Part shown: piece by piece, positions 35,896 to 45,620 of the stretch
How positions within the stretch are numbered: position 1 is the first letter of the stretch
How the letters are laid out: every line of letters begins with the position of its first letter
Assembly: GCA_015061605.1 (NCBI GenBank)
Contig: SUWH01000001.1
Coordinates: 62,001 to 126,000, forward strand
Source: Lentisphaerota bacterium
GTDB taxonomy: Bacteria; Verrucomicrobiota; Lentisphaeria; Victivallales; Victivallaceae
Length of the DNA stretch: 64,000 nucleotides
Reading direction: 5' to 3'
Translations under genes and position numbers: made by a program
Notes under the pieces: model-generated
Database searches by the model: none
Told to the model about the DNA's origin: nothing
What the model saw: only the letters and a program-made list of their open reading frames with translations

Positions 35896-36708
35896 TCAGT
35901 GTTGAAGATCGTGGATCGCTTTTACCTGGATCAATGTTTCGCGGATCTGGGCAAAATCGAGTGAATTGGGACCATCTGACCACGCTTCTGCCGGTCGGGG
36001 GTGGACTTCGGTAAAGAGCGCATCGATACCTACTGCCGCTGCGGCACGTGCCAATGGCAGAACAAATTCTTTGCGGCCGCCGGAGGCGTTACCGAGTCCA
36101 CCCGGGAGCTGCACCGAGTGGGTGGCATCAAAGACCACCGGAACTCCCATCGCGCGCATGGTGGTCAAGCCGCGCATGTCAACGACGAGGTTGTGATAAC
36201 CGAAACTGGTACCGCGTTCACAGAGCATGATTTTGTCATTGCCGGTGGAACGGACTTTCTCCACGACGCCTGCCATATCTTCCGGAGCCATGAATTGTCC
36301 TTTCTTTATGTTGACCGGCAATCCGGTTTTGCCGCAGGCAACCAGCAGATCGGTCTGGCGGCAGAGAAATGCCGGGATCTGGAGCAGATCGACCACATCG
36401 GCGGCACGGATCGCTTCGGCGCTTTCATGGACATCCGTTACAACGGGGATATTGAAGTGTTTCTTTACTGATTGCAGGATCGCCAGCCCTTTCTCCATGC
36501 CCAGCCCGCGTTTGGCATTGATACTGGAACGGTTCGCTTTATCATAGGATGCTTTGAAAACATATTGAATATCCAATTCGGCGCAGAGTCCGATCAGATA
36601 TTCAGCGATTTCCAGACAGAGTTTTTCTGATTCAGCGACACAGGGCCCGCCGAGCAGCAGCAGTTTGCCGTTGCCGGCGACGACGGAATTTCCGATCTTG
36701 ATTTCCAT
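35896..36708 (-). CDS. kdsA: 3-deoxy-D-manno-octulosonate 8-phosphate synthase (metal-dependent type)
   Basis: KdsA condenses PEP and arabinose 5-phosphate to Kdo8P for LPS. The substrate motif KASYDKANRSS is present, as are VVTDVHES, FLCRQTDLL and DATHSVQLPGG. The N-terminal loop reads LLGGPCVAES with Cys23 where E. coli has Asn; Cys here marks the metal-dependent class (as in Aquifex). Length 270. It lies 26 bases or more from the heptose kinase gene upstream and about 60 bases from the LptC/A-like gene downstream. Confidence 0.94.
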   Translation of the reverse strand: MEIKIGNSVVAGNGKLLLLGGPCVAESEKLCLEIAEYLIGLCAELDIQYVFKASYDKANRSSINAKRGLGMEKGLAILQSVKKHFNIPVVTDVHESAEAIRAADVVDLLQIPAFLCRQTDLLVACGKTGLPVNIKKGQFMAPEDMAGVVEKVRSTGNDKIMLCERGTSFGYHNLVVDMRGLTTMRAMGVPVVFDATHSVQLPGGLGNASGGRKEFVLPLARAAAAVGIDALFTEVHPRPAEAWSDGPNSLDFAQIRETLIQVKAIHDLQH

Positions 36709-36734
36709 AATTATATACCGTTTATATAATGAGT

Positions 36735-37754
36735 TTATTGATTGTCGTTGATTGCCGCCATTAATTCATCAAACAGGATGGGGGCGGTACCGATTTTTCC
36801 CACTACCACTCCGGCGGCACGGTTGGCAAGTTCGGCTGCCTGCCGCACATCACAGCCGGTGGCAAGCGCCAGTGTGCAGACTGCGGCTACGGTGTCCCCG
36901 GCTCCGGAAACATCGAAAACCTCTCTTGCGCGGGTCGGGATTATCTGCGGGGCTGAACCGGCGGGGAAAAGGATCATGCCTTGGGCCGCCAGAGAAATAA
37001 GCAGATTTTCCGGTTGCCAGATTTCAAATATTTTTTCGGCAGCCCGGTGAAGCATCTGGTCTTTATCCGGAGTCGCCGCCGGACCGGGATCATTGATGCC
37101 GGCCAGAGCAAAGGCTTCACTCCGGTTGGGTTTCAGCAATGTCAATCCGGCAACCGGGGTTACACCACCGGCTTTGGGTTTGGGATCGAGCATGGTGAAT
37201 ATCCGATTTTTTCGTGCTTCTTTGATGATGATTTTAAGCATATCCGCGCACAACACACCTTTGGCGTAGTCATCAAAAATAATGGCATCGATCTCTTTTT
37301 TGCGGATAAGACGGACGATTTTGCCGACCAGTTTATCCCGGTCTGTTTCTGAAATCGGGGTCGTATCTTCAAAGTCTGCCCGCAAAAGCTGCTGAGCTCC
37401 GGCAACCACCCGGCATTTTTCGGTGGTTCGCCGTTCGTTGGAACGGATTATACCGCTGACATCGGTTCCATAATCTTTGAGCAGATTGATCACCTCCCGG
37501 CCGGCGGGGTCGTTCCCGACGATCCCGAAAGCCTTTGCCTGACCGTGCAAAGTTGCAAGGTTGCGCATGACGTTGGCAGCTCCTCCCGGACAGCAGCTGC
37601 GACGGCGGACATCCACCACCGGTACCGGGGCTTCCGGGGAGATACGGTTTACGGCTCCCCATAAATAGGCATCGAGCATGATGTCACCGATAACAGCGAC
37701 CCGTCCGGCAGAAAAACGATTCAGTGCCGCGATATCTTTATTGAGCTTTTTCAT
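36735..37754 (-). CDS. hldE: D-glycero-beta-D-manno-heptose-7-phosphate kinase (kinase domain only)
   Basis: A PfkB-family sugar kinase matching the N-terminal half of HldE/RfaE. It has VAVIGDIMLDAYLWG, the characteristic NRISPEAPVPVVDV, GGAANVMRNLA, and the C-terminal FDVSGAGDTVAAV with the catalytic Asp. About 339 residues, with no cytidylyl/adenylyltransferase domain, so the second HldE activity must be encoded elsewhere. I start at ATG 37754, which has GGAG twelve bases upstream; an in-frame ATG at 37772 is also possible. Either start overlaps the upstream membrane protein gene. Confidence 0.9.
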   Translation of the reverse strand: MKKLNKDIAALNRFSAGRVAVIGDIMLDAYLWGAVNRISPEAPVPVVDVRRRSCCPGGAANVMRNLATLHGQAKAFGIVGNDPAGREVINLLKDYGTDVSGIIRSNERRTTEKCRVVAGAQQLLRADFEDTTPISETDRDKLVGKIVRLIRKKEIDAIIFDDYAKGVLCADMLKIIIKEARKNRIFTMLDPKPKAGGVTPVAGLTLLKPNRSEAFALAGINDPGPAATPDKDQMLHRAAEKIFEIWQPENLLISLAAQGMILFPAGSAPQIIPTRAREVFDVSGAGDTVAAVCTLALATGCDVRQAAELANRAAGVVVGKIGTAPILFDELMAAINDNQ

Positions 37755-38244
37755 TACGGAGTATTTCTCCATTGGTTTGTTTCAGAAGTTTATTTATATA
37801 TGCGGAAGTGTCGAGCCGGTTTTCCCTGGAGTAGCTTCTGCCTCGGGATAATCCGGATGCAACTTTATAAAGTTCAGTTATTATTTTTCTGACTCTGACG
37901 ACCTCATCCGGCGTCATTTGATCACCTTCTTCCCGCATATAGCGGGCGAAGCGGTCAAGAGCATCGGAGAGCAATTGTTTTTCTGTTGAAATGAGATTAT
38001 CCTCCTGTCCCCGGGCGTTTTTTCCGGTGATCGAATTACACAGAACTCTGGTTTTGTCAAACAGCAACAGCAGATCATTTCTGGCGGCTTCCTCTGCCAT
38101 GAGATCTTCATTGCGCATTGCAACCGGTATGACCGTCGCCAGAGCGATTTCTCCGGTGATTATCAGAACGAAAAGAAATACCGCCAGAAAAGCAACATAA
38201 TTTCTCCGGTACTTCGCTGTAAAACTGATTTTGTTGTCTGCCAC
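37738..38244 (-). CDS. Single-pass membrane protein of unknown function
   Basis: A 168-residue protein I do not recognise. There is a basic N-terminus (KYRRNY), one strong membrane helix (about residues 16-40, AFLAVFLFVLIITGEIALA), then a helical, charged periplasmic or cytoplasmic domain rich in Glu, Arg and Leu that could form coiled coil. It is the first gene of the minus-strand unit with heptose kinase, kdsA and the LptC/A-like gene, so an envelope role is a fair inference. The 3' end overlaps the kinase start. Confidence 0.7.
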   Translation of the reverse strand: MADNKISFTAKYRRNYVAFLAVFLFVLIITGEIALATVIPVAMRNEDLMAEEAARNDLLLLFDKTRVLCNSITGKNARGQEDNLISTEKQLLSDALDRFARYMREEGDQMTPDEVVRVRKIITELYKVASGLSRGRSYSRENRLDTSAYINKLLKQTNGEILRNEKAQ

Positions 38245-38361
38245 TTTAGAACGGTCCTTGAGCTTTATATTTGCCGGAACATCCGGTAATCACTTTGCTG
38301 CAATCAGGTGTTTCTTCAGATAAAACCGTCATGCAACTATGAAATATAACACACGTTGACC

Positions 38362-38425
38362 AAAAATACCAGTTTTTTCTTCAATATATAGTTGAAAAAA
38401 TACCATTTTGGTGGTCTATTATAAT
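38362..38425 (+). promoter_or_regulatory. Candidate regulated promoter with repeated operator-like motifs
   Basis: Two direct copies of AAAAATACCA (38362-38371 and 38396-38405, 34 bases apart) flank an inverted repeat TTCAA-TATATAG-TTGAA (38380-38396). A consensus -10 TATAAT follows (38420-38425) without a recognisable -35 box at 17 bases. The palindrome ACCATTTTGGT overlaps the second copy. This pattern suggests activator or repressor binding ahead of the large gene at 38466. The rest of the 221-base gap shows nothing else clear. Confidence 0.4.
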
Positions 38426-38465
38426 GTTACAGCATAAAAGCAACTTGAAAATAAAGGAAAATATC

Positions 38466-40505
38466 ATGGCTGAAATCACCTGGAGTTTGATGCATCCGAC
38501 CCCGTTGGATGTCGATTACATGAAGCTGGTCGTAAAAAATGCCCCGAAATACCGGGTCGACAGTTTTGAAATTTGCGCCGACTGTCACACCAACCTCGGC
38601 GGCATGGACGGGCTTACCGACTATGCTGATTTTCCGGTCACTCACAAGTCGATCGATCTGGCGGGTATCGAAGCCAACCGTAAGAAATTGCGTGAAGTTC
38701 TGGCAGTTGCCCACTCCATCAACAAGCCGGTTTATTATTGGCACCGCGAAGCGATGGTCCCCGCCGGTCTGCTGACAGACCGTCCCGATCTTCTTGATTC
38801 CAATGGCGAATTTGACCTTTTGGGTAAAGCATACGAAGAGCTCCTCCGTTACAAAATCGACAGCAGTTTCAAGAGCGTTCCGGAGCTGGACGGTCTGGTG
38901 CTGACTCTTACCGAAGCGACCTATTCCGTCATCCACAATTCCAACAAGGAAAAATATCCGCCGCAGAAAGTGGTCGAACACATCGTCCGCATTTTTGCTT
39001 CTGAACTGGCGGCGCGCGGCAAGCGTTTTATCCTCCGTTCCTTCGGTTCCATTGCCCAGGACTATGAAGACATCATTGCCGGTGCCCGCGGCGCGGCGCA
39101 GGAGTACGGTTTTGAGATCGAAACCAAGATCACTCCTTATGACTTCGATCCGTTCCTGCCGATCAACCCGTTCCTGCACAGTGTTCCCGGTGCCACTCTC
39201 GGTGCCGAATGTGACTGCCTGGGCGAGTTTCTCGGTGCCGGTAAACTTCCTGCTGAAAACGTTGAGAATATCGTCAAATATGTCCGTACCGGACAGGCTG
39301 CCGGTGTCGACCGCTACGCCATCCGTCTTGACCGTGTCGGCAACAATATCTTTGAATCCTATGAAATCAACCTTTATGCCTACGAGCGGGCGATCGACGA
39401 TCCGGAAGTGACCGCCGAAACTATCCGCAAAGAATGGCTGGAAATGCATGCTCCGGCTTCGGCGCGTGAGGCGTTTTACAAGCTCGGTATTGATGGTTTC
39501 CGGATGGTTGAACGCAACAACTTTATCGATGGTCACGTTATTTTCCACACTTTCCCGCTTCAGAAAATCCTTAAATATGTCAAGGCGGCTTTTGTTCCCG
39601 CCTTCTTCAAGAACGGTGTCAGTCTGAAGAACGGTGAAGGTGTCTGGTCGGTATTGTATGATAAGAATACTCCGGGACGCGATGCGATCATCCGCGAAAA
39701 AGAGGAGGCGGTCGCTATCGCCGATGCCGGTTTGGAACTGCTGAAATCCCTTCCGCGCGAAGCCGGTTTTGAACACGAATACGTCTGGCGTGAACAGCTT
39801 TGGACCAACGCCACCAAAATCACCCGTACTTTCCTTGAATATATGCGCGTGATGGCGGCGTACTTCGATTCCATGGAAGCCGGTGATCCGGAAGGCAAGC
39901 TCCTGCGCGCTGCTGCCGCTGAAGCACGCAAACGGCTTCAGGCGATGGCAAAATATCCGCTGGAAGAACCCGTTCCTGCCAAGACTGCCTTTGTCAATGG
40001 TATCGAGCAGCATCTTTTCCGCGGCAAGCGTGAACTCGAAGAGATCTATATCCAGCCGACCTATGTGATAACCAAGGTGCTTGAGGCAGAATATGATGCT
40101 GAATTTGCCGCCCGCAAGGAGTTCGGAGAAGGCGCTCATGACCTGATCCTCTGCGGAGGTCTGGTCGATGAATGGCGTATTGCCCGCTATATGCATTCGG
40201 CGCACTCCTCTCTGGAGAACGGCTATCAGATCCGCTGGGCAGGCAATACTGTCTTCCCGAATGGTTTCCTGGATATGGAACTTTCCCGCCCCGCCGGTAA
40301 TTGTGCGCTTTATGTCTGGGGTGACACCGAGGAGACCAGTGATTTCATCTGTACCATCGACGGTGTCCGCAAGCAGTACAAGTTCGATGACAGGGGCTGC
40401 TGCCGGATCGAACTTGCTGCCGGATCTGAAACGGTCAAGGTCCGTCTTGAAAAGGCACCCGGAGTCTGCTATCCCCGGTTCCGCGCTGTCGGCGTGAAGA
40501 ACTGA
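38466..40505 (+). CDS. Uncharacterised glycoside-hydrolase-like protein
   Basis: A 679-residue cytoplasmic protein (no signal peptide). The start at 38466 is preceded by AAGGA; the upstream in-frame ATG lies in the leader. The N-terminal 350 residues look like a TIM barrel with acidic patches (FEICADCH, DGLVLTLTEATYS, GAECDCLGEFLG, DRYAIRLDRVG). A helical middle follows, and a C-terminal beta-rich portion (GNCALYVWGDTEETSDF). The layout resembles large carbohydrate-active enzymes such as alpha-glucuronidase-like proteins, but I cannot name a family or identify catalytic residues with confidence. It is a single-gene unit with an operator-like upstream region. Confidence 0.55.
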   Translation: MAEITWSLMHPTPLDVDYMKLVVKNAPKYRVDSFEICADCHTNLGGMDGLTDYADFPVTHKSIDLAGIEANRKKLREVLAVAHSINKPVYYWHREAMVPAGLLTDRPDLLDSNGEFDLLGKAYEELLRYKIDSSFKSVPELDGLVLTLTEATYSVIHNSNKEKYPPQKVVEHIVRIFASELAARGKRFILRSFGSIAQDYEDIIAGARGAAQEYGFEIETKITPYDFDPFLPINPFLHSVPGATLGAECDCLGEFLGAGKLPAENVENIVKYVRTGQAAGVDRYAIRLDRVGNNIFESYEINLYAYERAIDDPEVTAETIRKEWLEMHAPASAREAFYKLGIDGFRMVERNNFIDGHVIFHTFPLQKILKYVKAAFVPAFFKNGVSLKNGEGVWSVLYDKNTPGRDAIIREKEEAVAIADAGLELLKSLPREAGFEHEYVWREQLWTNATKITRTFLEYMRVMAAYFDSMEAGDPEGKLLRAAAAEARKRLQAMAKYPLEEPVPAKTAFVNGIEQHLFRGKRELEEIYIQPTYVITKVLEAEYDAEFAARKEFGEGAHDLILCGGLVDEWRIARYMHSAHSSLENGYQIRWAGNTVFPNGFLDMELSRPAGNCALYVWGDTEETSDFICTIDGVRKQYKFDDRGCCRIELAAGSETVKVRLEKAPGVCYPRFRAVGVKN

Positions 40506-40521
40506 AATGATTTTTCCGGAT

Positions 40522-40543
40522 CGGGCGGGGGAACCGCCGCCCG
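40522..40543 (+). terminator. GC-rich hairpin after the glycoside-hydrolase-like gene
   Basis: A 7-bp stem CGGGCGG (40522-40528) with CCGCCCG (40537-40543) starts 16 bases after the stop codon. No clear T-run follows, so it may need Rho or act as an RNA 3' end stabiliser. The remainder of the 219-base gap holds the tRNA-Leu promoter. Confidence 0.4.
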
Positions 40544-40638
40544 GCTTCAATATCAGTGTGAATCCGGCAAAATTCAGCGTTTTGCCGGAGAAAACAGAAA
40601 AATATTGAAGTTTTTTTGAAAAAATATGCAAAAACGAT

Positions 40639-40667
40639 TTGCAAAACAACCAATCAGCATATATATT
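40639..40667 (+). promoter_or_regulatory. Promoter TTGCAA-17-TATATT for the tRNA-tuf operon
   Basis: TTGCAA (40639-40644) and TATATT (40662-40667), spacer 17, about 58 bases upstream of tRNA-Leu. The boxes are identical to those upstream of the genes at 6557 and 61481. Confidence 0.68.
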
Positions 40668-40724
40668 AGGTGATGTTCCATGTACGGCATGCGCGATGAT
40701 GCGGCTCGTGAGTGGAATTAAAAT

Positions 40725-40809
40725 GCCCGGGTGGCGGAATTGGCAGACGCGTATGGTTGAGGTCCATATGGAGCGATCCTTGGGGGTTCAAATCCCCCCT
40801 CGGGTACCA
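40725..40809 (+). tRNA. tRNA-Leu (anticodon GAG)
   Basis: An 85-base class II tRNA including the encoded CCA. The acceptor GCCCGGG pairs with CTCGGGT (G1-U72 as in E. coli tRNA-Leu-GAG). The D arm is GGCGGAATTGGCAGACGC. The anticodon stem TATGG/CCATA holds loop TTGAGGT, and the long variable arm has stem GGA/TCC. The T arm is GGGGG-TTCAAAT-CCCCC. It opens the tRNA-tuf-rpmG-tRNA-secE-nusG transcript. Confidence 0.95.
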
Positions 40810-40820
40810 CTTTGTGATAT

Positions 40821-40896
40821 GCCTGCATAGCTCAGTCGGTAGAGCACATCCTTGGTAAGGATGAGGTCTCCGGTTCAAGTCCGGATGCAGGCTCCA
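40821..40896 (+). tRNA. tRNA-Thr (anticodon GGT)
   Basis: A 76-base tRNA with CCA encoded. Acceptor GCCTGCA/TGCAGGC, D arm GCTC...GAGC, anticodon stem CATCC/GGATG with loop TTGGTAA, T arm TCCGG-TTCAAGT-CCGGA. It lies 11 bases after tRNA-Leu and 59 before tuf. Confidence 0.96.
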
Positions 40897-40955
40897 TTGT
40901 TTGTATATGTGAGTATCTGGTAAGGTAACCAAAGAAAACTTGTCAGGAGGACAAA

Positions 40956-42152
<1,197 letters not shown>

Positions 42153-42184
42153 CACTGAAGGGTAATAACCCGTTAGTGAATCGG

Positions 42185-42214
42185 TCCCGAACCGCCGCTA
42201 TCGACGGTTCGGGA
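42185..42214 (+). other. Stable hairpin between tuf and rpmG
   Basis: A perfect 10-bp stem TCCCGAACCG (42185-42194) with CGGTTCGGGA (42205-42214) and a 10-base loop lies 33 bases after the tuf stop. No T-run follows. It could be a partial terminator or an RNA-processing site that lets tuf be made in excess over downstream genes. Confidence 0.5.
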
Positions 42215-42253
42215 TGATCTGTAAAATTACAATTATAACTTTAGAGTGTTAAA

Positions 42254-42406
42254 ATGGCGCGTGAACTGGTTATCATGGAGTGCACTGAGTGCAAGCGTCG
42301 CAATTATACGACGATGAAAGAAAAGCGCAACACTCCTGAGCGTCTGGAAAAGAAGAAATATTGCCCCTTCGAGCGCAAGCACACCGTGCATAAAGAAACG
42401 CGCTGA
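42254..42406 (+). CDS. rpmG: 50S ribosomal protein L33
   Basis: A 50-residue L33 reading [20 protein letters not shown] at the start and HTVHKETR at the end. It is of the zinc-ribbon type, but the second cysteine pair is incomplete: CTEC is intact while the usual CPxC reads CPFE, so one of four zinc ligands is Glu. It lies between tuf and tRNA-Trp, the typical bacterial position ahead of secE. Confidence 0.95.
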   Translation: MARELVIMECTECKRRNYTTMKEKRNTPERLEKKKYCPFERKHTVHKETR

Positions 42407-42432
42407 CGCCGGGAAGTTTAGATAATCTCTGG

Positions 42433-42509
42433 AGGAGAGTAGCTCAGTTGGCTAGAGCAGCGGTCTCCAAAACCGCAGGTCGTGAGTTCGAGCCTCACCT
42501 CTCCTGCCA
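42433..42509 (+). tRNA. tRNA-Trp (anticodon CCA)
   Basis: A 77-base tRNA with encoded CCA. Acceptor AGGAGAG/CTCTCCT, D arm GCTC-AGTTGGCTAGA-GC, anticodon stem GCGGT/ACCGC with loop CTCCAAA, T arm GTGAG-TTCGAGC-CTCAC. It lies between rpmG and secE, a placement conserved in many bacteria. Confidence 0.96.
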
Positions 42510-42553
42510 GTATTTTTGGTTTTTAATTGAGTATTAACATTGAGGAACTCTGG

Positions 42554-42793
42554 ATGGGTAAAGACAAAAAAGGCGGCATGATTGCCGGATTTGATTCCGT
42601 GATGGGACGGGTCCGTGGTTTTATTGCCGATACGATTTCTGAACTCCGCCGCTGTTCCTGGCCAAGCCGCCGGGAGCTTCTGGAGTCCACGGTTCTTGTC
42701 GTGGTCGCTATGGTCATTCTGGCACTTTTTGTTGCCGGAGTCGATGAGTTGGCGATGAAGCTGATCCGTCTGGTTACGGTCCGCAATGCCTGA
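42554..42793 (+). CDS. secE: Preprotein translocase subunit SecE
   Basis: A 79-residue SecE, the clamp helix of SecYEG. The conserved cytoplasmic amphipathic segment ISELRRCSWPSRREL precedes one membrane helix (TVLVVVAMVILALFVAGVDEL). I start at ATG 42554 because GAGGAA lies seven bases before it; a TTG at 42527 is in frame but close to tRNA-Trp. Confidence 0.94.
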   Translation: MGKDKKGGMIAGFDSVMGRVRGFIADTISELRRCSWPSRRELLESTVLVVVAMVILALFVAGVDELAMKLIRLVTVRNA

Positions 42794-42814
42794 TATAAAT
42801 TTTCAGTTGGAGCT

Positions 42815-43405
42815 ATGACAATAGATATGAACGATACACTTGAAATGAGAGACGATCGTGGTCAGTGGTTTGTCGTGCAGACTCTGTCCGGTCACGAAAA
42901 TAAGGTGCGTGATACTATCAACCGTCAACTCCGTCTCGGGGATTCTGTGCCGGTTTATGAGGCGATGATCCCGGTTGAACGTGTAATGGAGATCCGCCGC
43001 GGTAAAAAGGTTCAGGTCACCCGCAAATTTTTCCCGGGCTATATTCTGGTTCGCATGGATCTTTATGATATGGACGGACGCATTGATGAAAAAGCGTGGT
43101 ATTTCGTCCGCAGTGTTCAGGGTGTGCTCGGATTTCTCGGCGGTGCCAACCGCCCGACCCCGCTTACCGAGCAGGAATTTCAGGATATGAATCCGACTCT
43201 CGGCGAAGATGCTCCGCAGCCCACGCTGGTCATCGGTGCCAAAGTCGGCGACATCGTCCGTATCAAGGACGGTGCATTTATGGGTTATGAGGGTAATGTC
43301 CAGACGGTCGATGAGACCCGCGGTCGTCTCACGGTCGTCATTTCGATCTTCGGACGTTCCACCCCGGTAGATTTGGAGTTTTGGCAGGTCGAACAGGCTG
43401 TTTGA
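42815..43405 (+). CDS. nusG: Transcription termination/antitermination factor NusG
   Basis: NusG binds RNA polymerase and couples it to the ribosome or Rho. The N-terminal NGN domain has QWFVVQTLSGHENKVRDTI and RKFFPGYILVRMDL. The C-terminal KOW domain has GDIVRIKDGAFMGYEGNVQ. It has 196 residues, with a short linker. GGAG lies only two bases before ATG 42815; an in-frame ATG at 42827 is an alternative start. It lies 21 bases after secE. Confidence 0.96.
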   Translation: MTIDMNDTLEMRDDRGQWFVVQTLSGHENKVRDTINRQLRLGDSVPVYEAMIPVERVMEIRRGKKVQVTRKFFPGYILVRMDLYDMDGRIDEKAWYFVRSVQGVLGFLGGANRPTPLTEQEFQDMNPTLGEDAPQPTLVIGAKVGDIVRIKDGAFMGYEGNVQTVDETRGRLTVVISIFGRSTPVDLEFWQVEQAV

Positions 43406-43498
43406 GCTTGTTCGGGACTTTAATTAAAAGGTGACAACCGTTTCGGGAGAATTCCTGTCAGTTCGTACCGCATCGGTGTCGTAATTAAGGAAAAAATC

Positions 43499-43927
43499 AT
43501 GGCAAAGAAGGTTACAGGCTTGATCCGCTTGCAGATCCCGGCTGGTGCCGCCAATCCGGCTCCCCCGATTGGTCCCGCACTCGGTGCCGCAGGCTGCAAC
43601 ATTATGGAGTTCTGTAAGCAGTTCAATGCCGCCACTCAGGCTCAGAGCGGTACGGTTATTCCTGTCGTGATCACGGTCTATCAGGACCGGTCTTTCACGT
43701 TTATCTGCAAGTCGCCCCCGGCCGCTGTGCTGGTGAAAAAGGCGGCTGGTCTGGCTTCCGGTGCCCACAAGCCCGGCAGTGAAAAAGCTGGTAAAATCAC
43801 CCGCGAGCAGATCCGTGAAATCGTTCAGATCAAGAAGGAAGATATCAACGCCCGGAGCGAAGAAGCGGCGATGCGCATCATCGAAGGAACCGCGCGCAGC
43901 ATGGGAATCGAGGTGGTCGATGCGTAG
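43499..43927 (+). CDS. rplK: 50S ribosomal protein L11
   Basis: A 142-residue L11 with the proline-rich N-terminal [20 protein letters not shown] (thiostrepton/L11-stalk domain) and the C-terminal rRNA-binding [10 protein letters not shown]. The 93-base nusG-rplK gap has AAGGA just before the ATG. The end overlaps rplA by eight bases. Confidence 0.97.
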   Translation: MAKKVTGLIRLQIPAGAANPAPPIGPALGAAGCNIMEFCKQFNAATQAQSGTVIPVVITVYQDRSFTFICKSPPAAVLVKKAAGLASGAHKPGSEKAGKITREQIREIVQIKKEDINARSEEAAMRIIEGTARSMGIEVVDA

Positions 43928-44624
43928 AAGTAAACTGTACAAAAAGCAGCTCGAATCTCTCGGAGATTTGCAGTTGCGTCACGGCGTGACCGAAGCGATC
44001 AACAAACTCAAGGCTCTGCCTGGAGTCAAGTTTGATCAGACGGTCGAAGTCGCGATGAAGTTGGGTATTGATCCCCGTAAATCCGACCAGACGGTCCGCG
44101 GTGTCGTTCCGATGCCCAGCGGTACCGGTAAAACTGTCCGCGTTGCGGTGGTTTGCGAAGGTGCCCAAGCTCAGGAAGCTCAGGAAGCCGGTGCAGATGT
44201 TGTCGGTTACGAAGATCTGGTTCAGAAGATCAAAGACGGTTTTCAGGATTTCGACACCCTGATCGCCACTCCGGAAGCGATGAAGATGGTTCGTCCTCTT
44301 GGTCGTCAGCTCGGACCGCGCGGTTTGATGCCGAACCCCAAAACCGGTACCGTTACCGACGCTGTCGGTGCTGCGGTGCGTGAAGCCAAGGCCGGTCGTG
44401 CGGAATTCCGCGCTGATCGTGGTGCCTGCATTCACGTCCCCATCGGTAAACTTTCTTTTGAAACCGATGCATTGCAGGTCAACTTTGATGCTCTTGCCGA
44501 TGCGATCCAGAAGGCCCGTCCGGCATCTGCCAAAGGTACTTACATCCTGTCCTGCACCATTTCCGGTACTATGACTCCCGGTCTTAAGATCAACCTTAAA
44601 GAACTGGCGAAGGTGGCGAAATGA
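43920..44624 (+). CDS. rplA: 50S ribosomal protein L1
   Basis: L1 binds the 23S L1 stalk and can repress its own operon. The 234-residue protein has [13 protein letters not shown], then [15 protein letters not shown] and [22 protein letters not shown] use ATG 43920 (MRRSKLYKK), which overlaps the rplK stop and matches family length. A longer in-frame start inside rplK is rejected. The end overlaps rplJ (ATGA). Confidence 0.96.
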   Translation: MRRSKLYKKQLESLGDLQLRHGVTEAINKLKALPGVKFDQTVEVAMKLGIDPRKSDQTVRGVVPMPSGTGKTVRVAVVCEGAQAQEAQEAGADVVGYEDLVQKIKDGFQDFDTLIATPEAMKMVRPLGRQLGPRGLMPNPKTGTVTDAVGAAVREAKAGRAEFRADRGACIHVPIGKLSFETDALQVNFDALADAIQKARPASAKGTYILSCTISGTMTPGLKINLKELAKVAK

Positions 44625-45148
44625 GAATTGAAAAACAGTTTCTGGTTCAGTCGATCGTCAACGCGGTCAAGGAATCTGACTTCGTTTACTTCGTCTCCTA
44701 TGCCGGTCTGAAGGTCAAAGATTTTTCTGATTTGCGCGATCAGATCGCCGCTCAGGGCGCATTCTGTCAGGTTCAGAAGAATACCTTGATCAAAAAGGCC
44801 GCAGCTCAGCTCGAATTGAGCGGTGTCGAAGCTATTGATCTTACCGCCAGCACCGCGATGGTGTTCGGTAAAGGTGATTGCAGTGCTGTTGCCAAACTTC
44901 TGCTTGAGTTCGGCAAAAAGAATGAACAGGTCAAGGCAAAAGGCGGTTACATGGATGGCGCGGTGCTGTCCAGCGCAGAAGTCGATGCACTTGCTGAACT
45001 GCCGACCAAACCCGTGCTTCAGTCTATGTTGCTTGGCGTCCTCCAGGCGCCTGCGCGTAACCTCGTTACGGTCCTCAATGCCAAAGCTGCGAGCATCGTC
45101 AATGTGGTCAACGCCTACAAAGACAAACTTGAGAACGCTAACAACTAA
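44621..45148 (+). CDS. rplJ: 50S ribosomal protein L10
   Basis: L10 anchors the L7/L12 dimers on the ribosomal stalk. 175 residues. The N-terminal part has FVYFVSYAGLKVKDFSDLRDQ and a C-terminal helix for L7/L12 binding (NAKAASIVNVVNAYKDKLEN). The start overlaps the rplA stop, so there is no intergenic space for the L10 leader found upstream of rplJ in many bacteria. Confidence 0.96.
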   Translation: MRIEKQFLVQSIVNAVKESDFVYFVSYAGLKVKDFSDLRDQIAAQGAFCQVQKNTLIKKAAAQLELSGVEAIDLTASTAMVFGKGDCSAVAKLLLEFGKKNEQVKAKGGYMDGAVLSSAEVDALAELPTKPVLQSMLLGVLQAPARNLVTVLNAKAASIVNVVNAYKDKLENANN

Positions 45149-45171
45149 TATAAATACAGGAGGCATTTAAG

Positions 45172-45561
45172 ATGTCTGAAGAAAACAAAATGGAAGAATT
45201 CGTTTCCTATATCGAAAACATGACCGTTTTGGAACTCTCCAAGCTGGTCAAGACCCTTGAAGAACGTCTCGGTGTCAGCGCTGCTGCTCCGGTCGCCGTC
45301 GCTGCTGCTGCTCCGGCTGCTGCCGCTGCCGCTCCGGCTGAAGAAAAAACCGAATTTGACGTCATCCTGGCCGGCTTCGATGCTGCCAAGAAAATCGGCG
45401 TCATCAAAGAAGTCCGCGGCGTGACCGGTCTCGGTCTGAAAGAAGCCAAAGACCTCGTCGAAGGCGCTCCCAAGGCTCTCAAGGAAGCTGTTTCCAAAGA
45501 CGAAGCCGAAAAGATCAAAGCCGCGCTCGAAGCCGCTGGTGCCAAGATCGAAGTCAAGTAA
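45172..45561 (+). CDS. rplL: 50S ribosomal protein L7/L12
   Basis: The 129-residue stalk protein has a helical N-terminal dimerisation domain, an Ala/Pro-rich hinge (about residues 37-60) and the globular factor-binding domain [19 protein letters not shown] with [21 protein letters not shown] precedes the start. A hairpin and a repeat array follow before rpoB. Confidence 0.97.
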   Translation: MSEENKMEEFVSYIENMTVLELSKLVKTLEERLGVSAAAPVAVAAAAPAAAAAAPAEEKTEFDVILAGFDAAKKIGVIKEVRGVTGLGLKEAKDLVEGAPKALKEAVSKDEAEKIKAALEAAGAKIEVK

Positions 45562-45579
45562 TTTTGACTGTTGTTTTCA

Positions 45580-45610
45580 CGGCGAAAAGGGCATTTTGCC
45601 CTCTTCGCCG
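45580..45610 (+). other. Strong hairpin just after rplL (attenuator or processing site)
   Basis: A 13-position stem with one A-C mismatch (45580-45592 with 45598-45610, arms CGGCGAAAAGGGC and GCCCTCTTCGCCG) starts 18 bases after rplL. There is no T-run, so simple intrinsic termination is unlikely. In E. coli the same gap carries an attenuator and an RNase III site that lower rpoBC expression relative to rplJL. Confidence 0.6.
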
Positions 45611-45620
45611 CGATTTCGTG

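Noticed and set aside
38427-40649. Long 740-codon open frame on the minus strand
   Set aside because: It lies fully opposite the 679-residue plus-strand gene, has no family motifs and reflects codon bias of the real gene.
43761-43919. N-terminal extension of rplA into rplK
   Set aside because: The extension is rplK in another frame; L1 homology and length begin at 43920.
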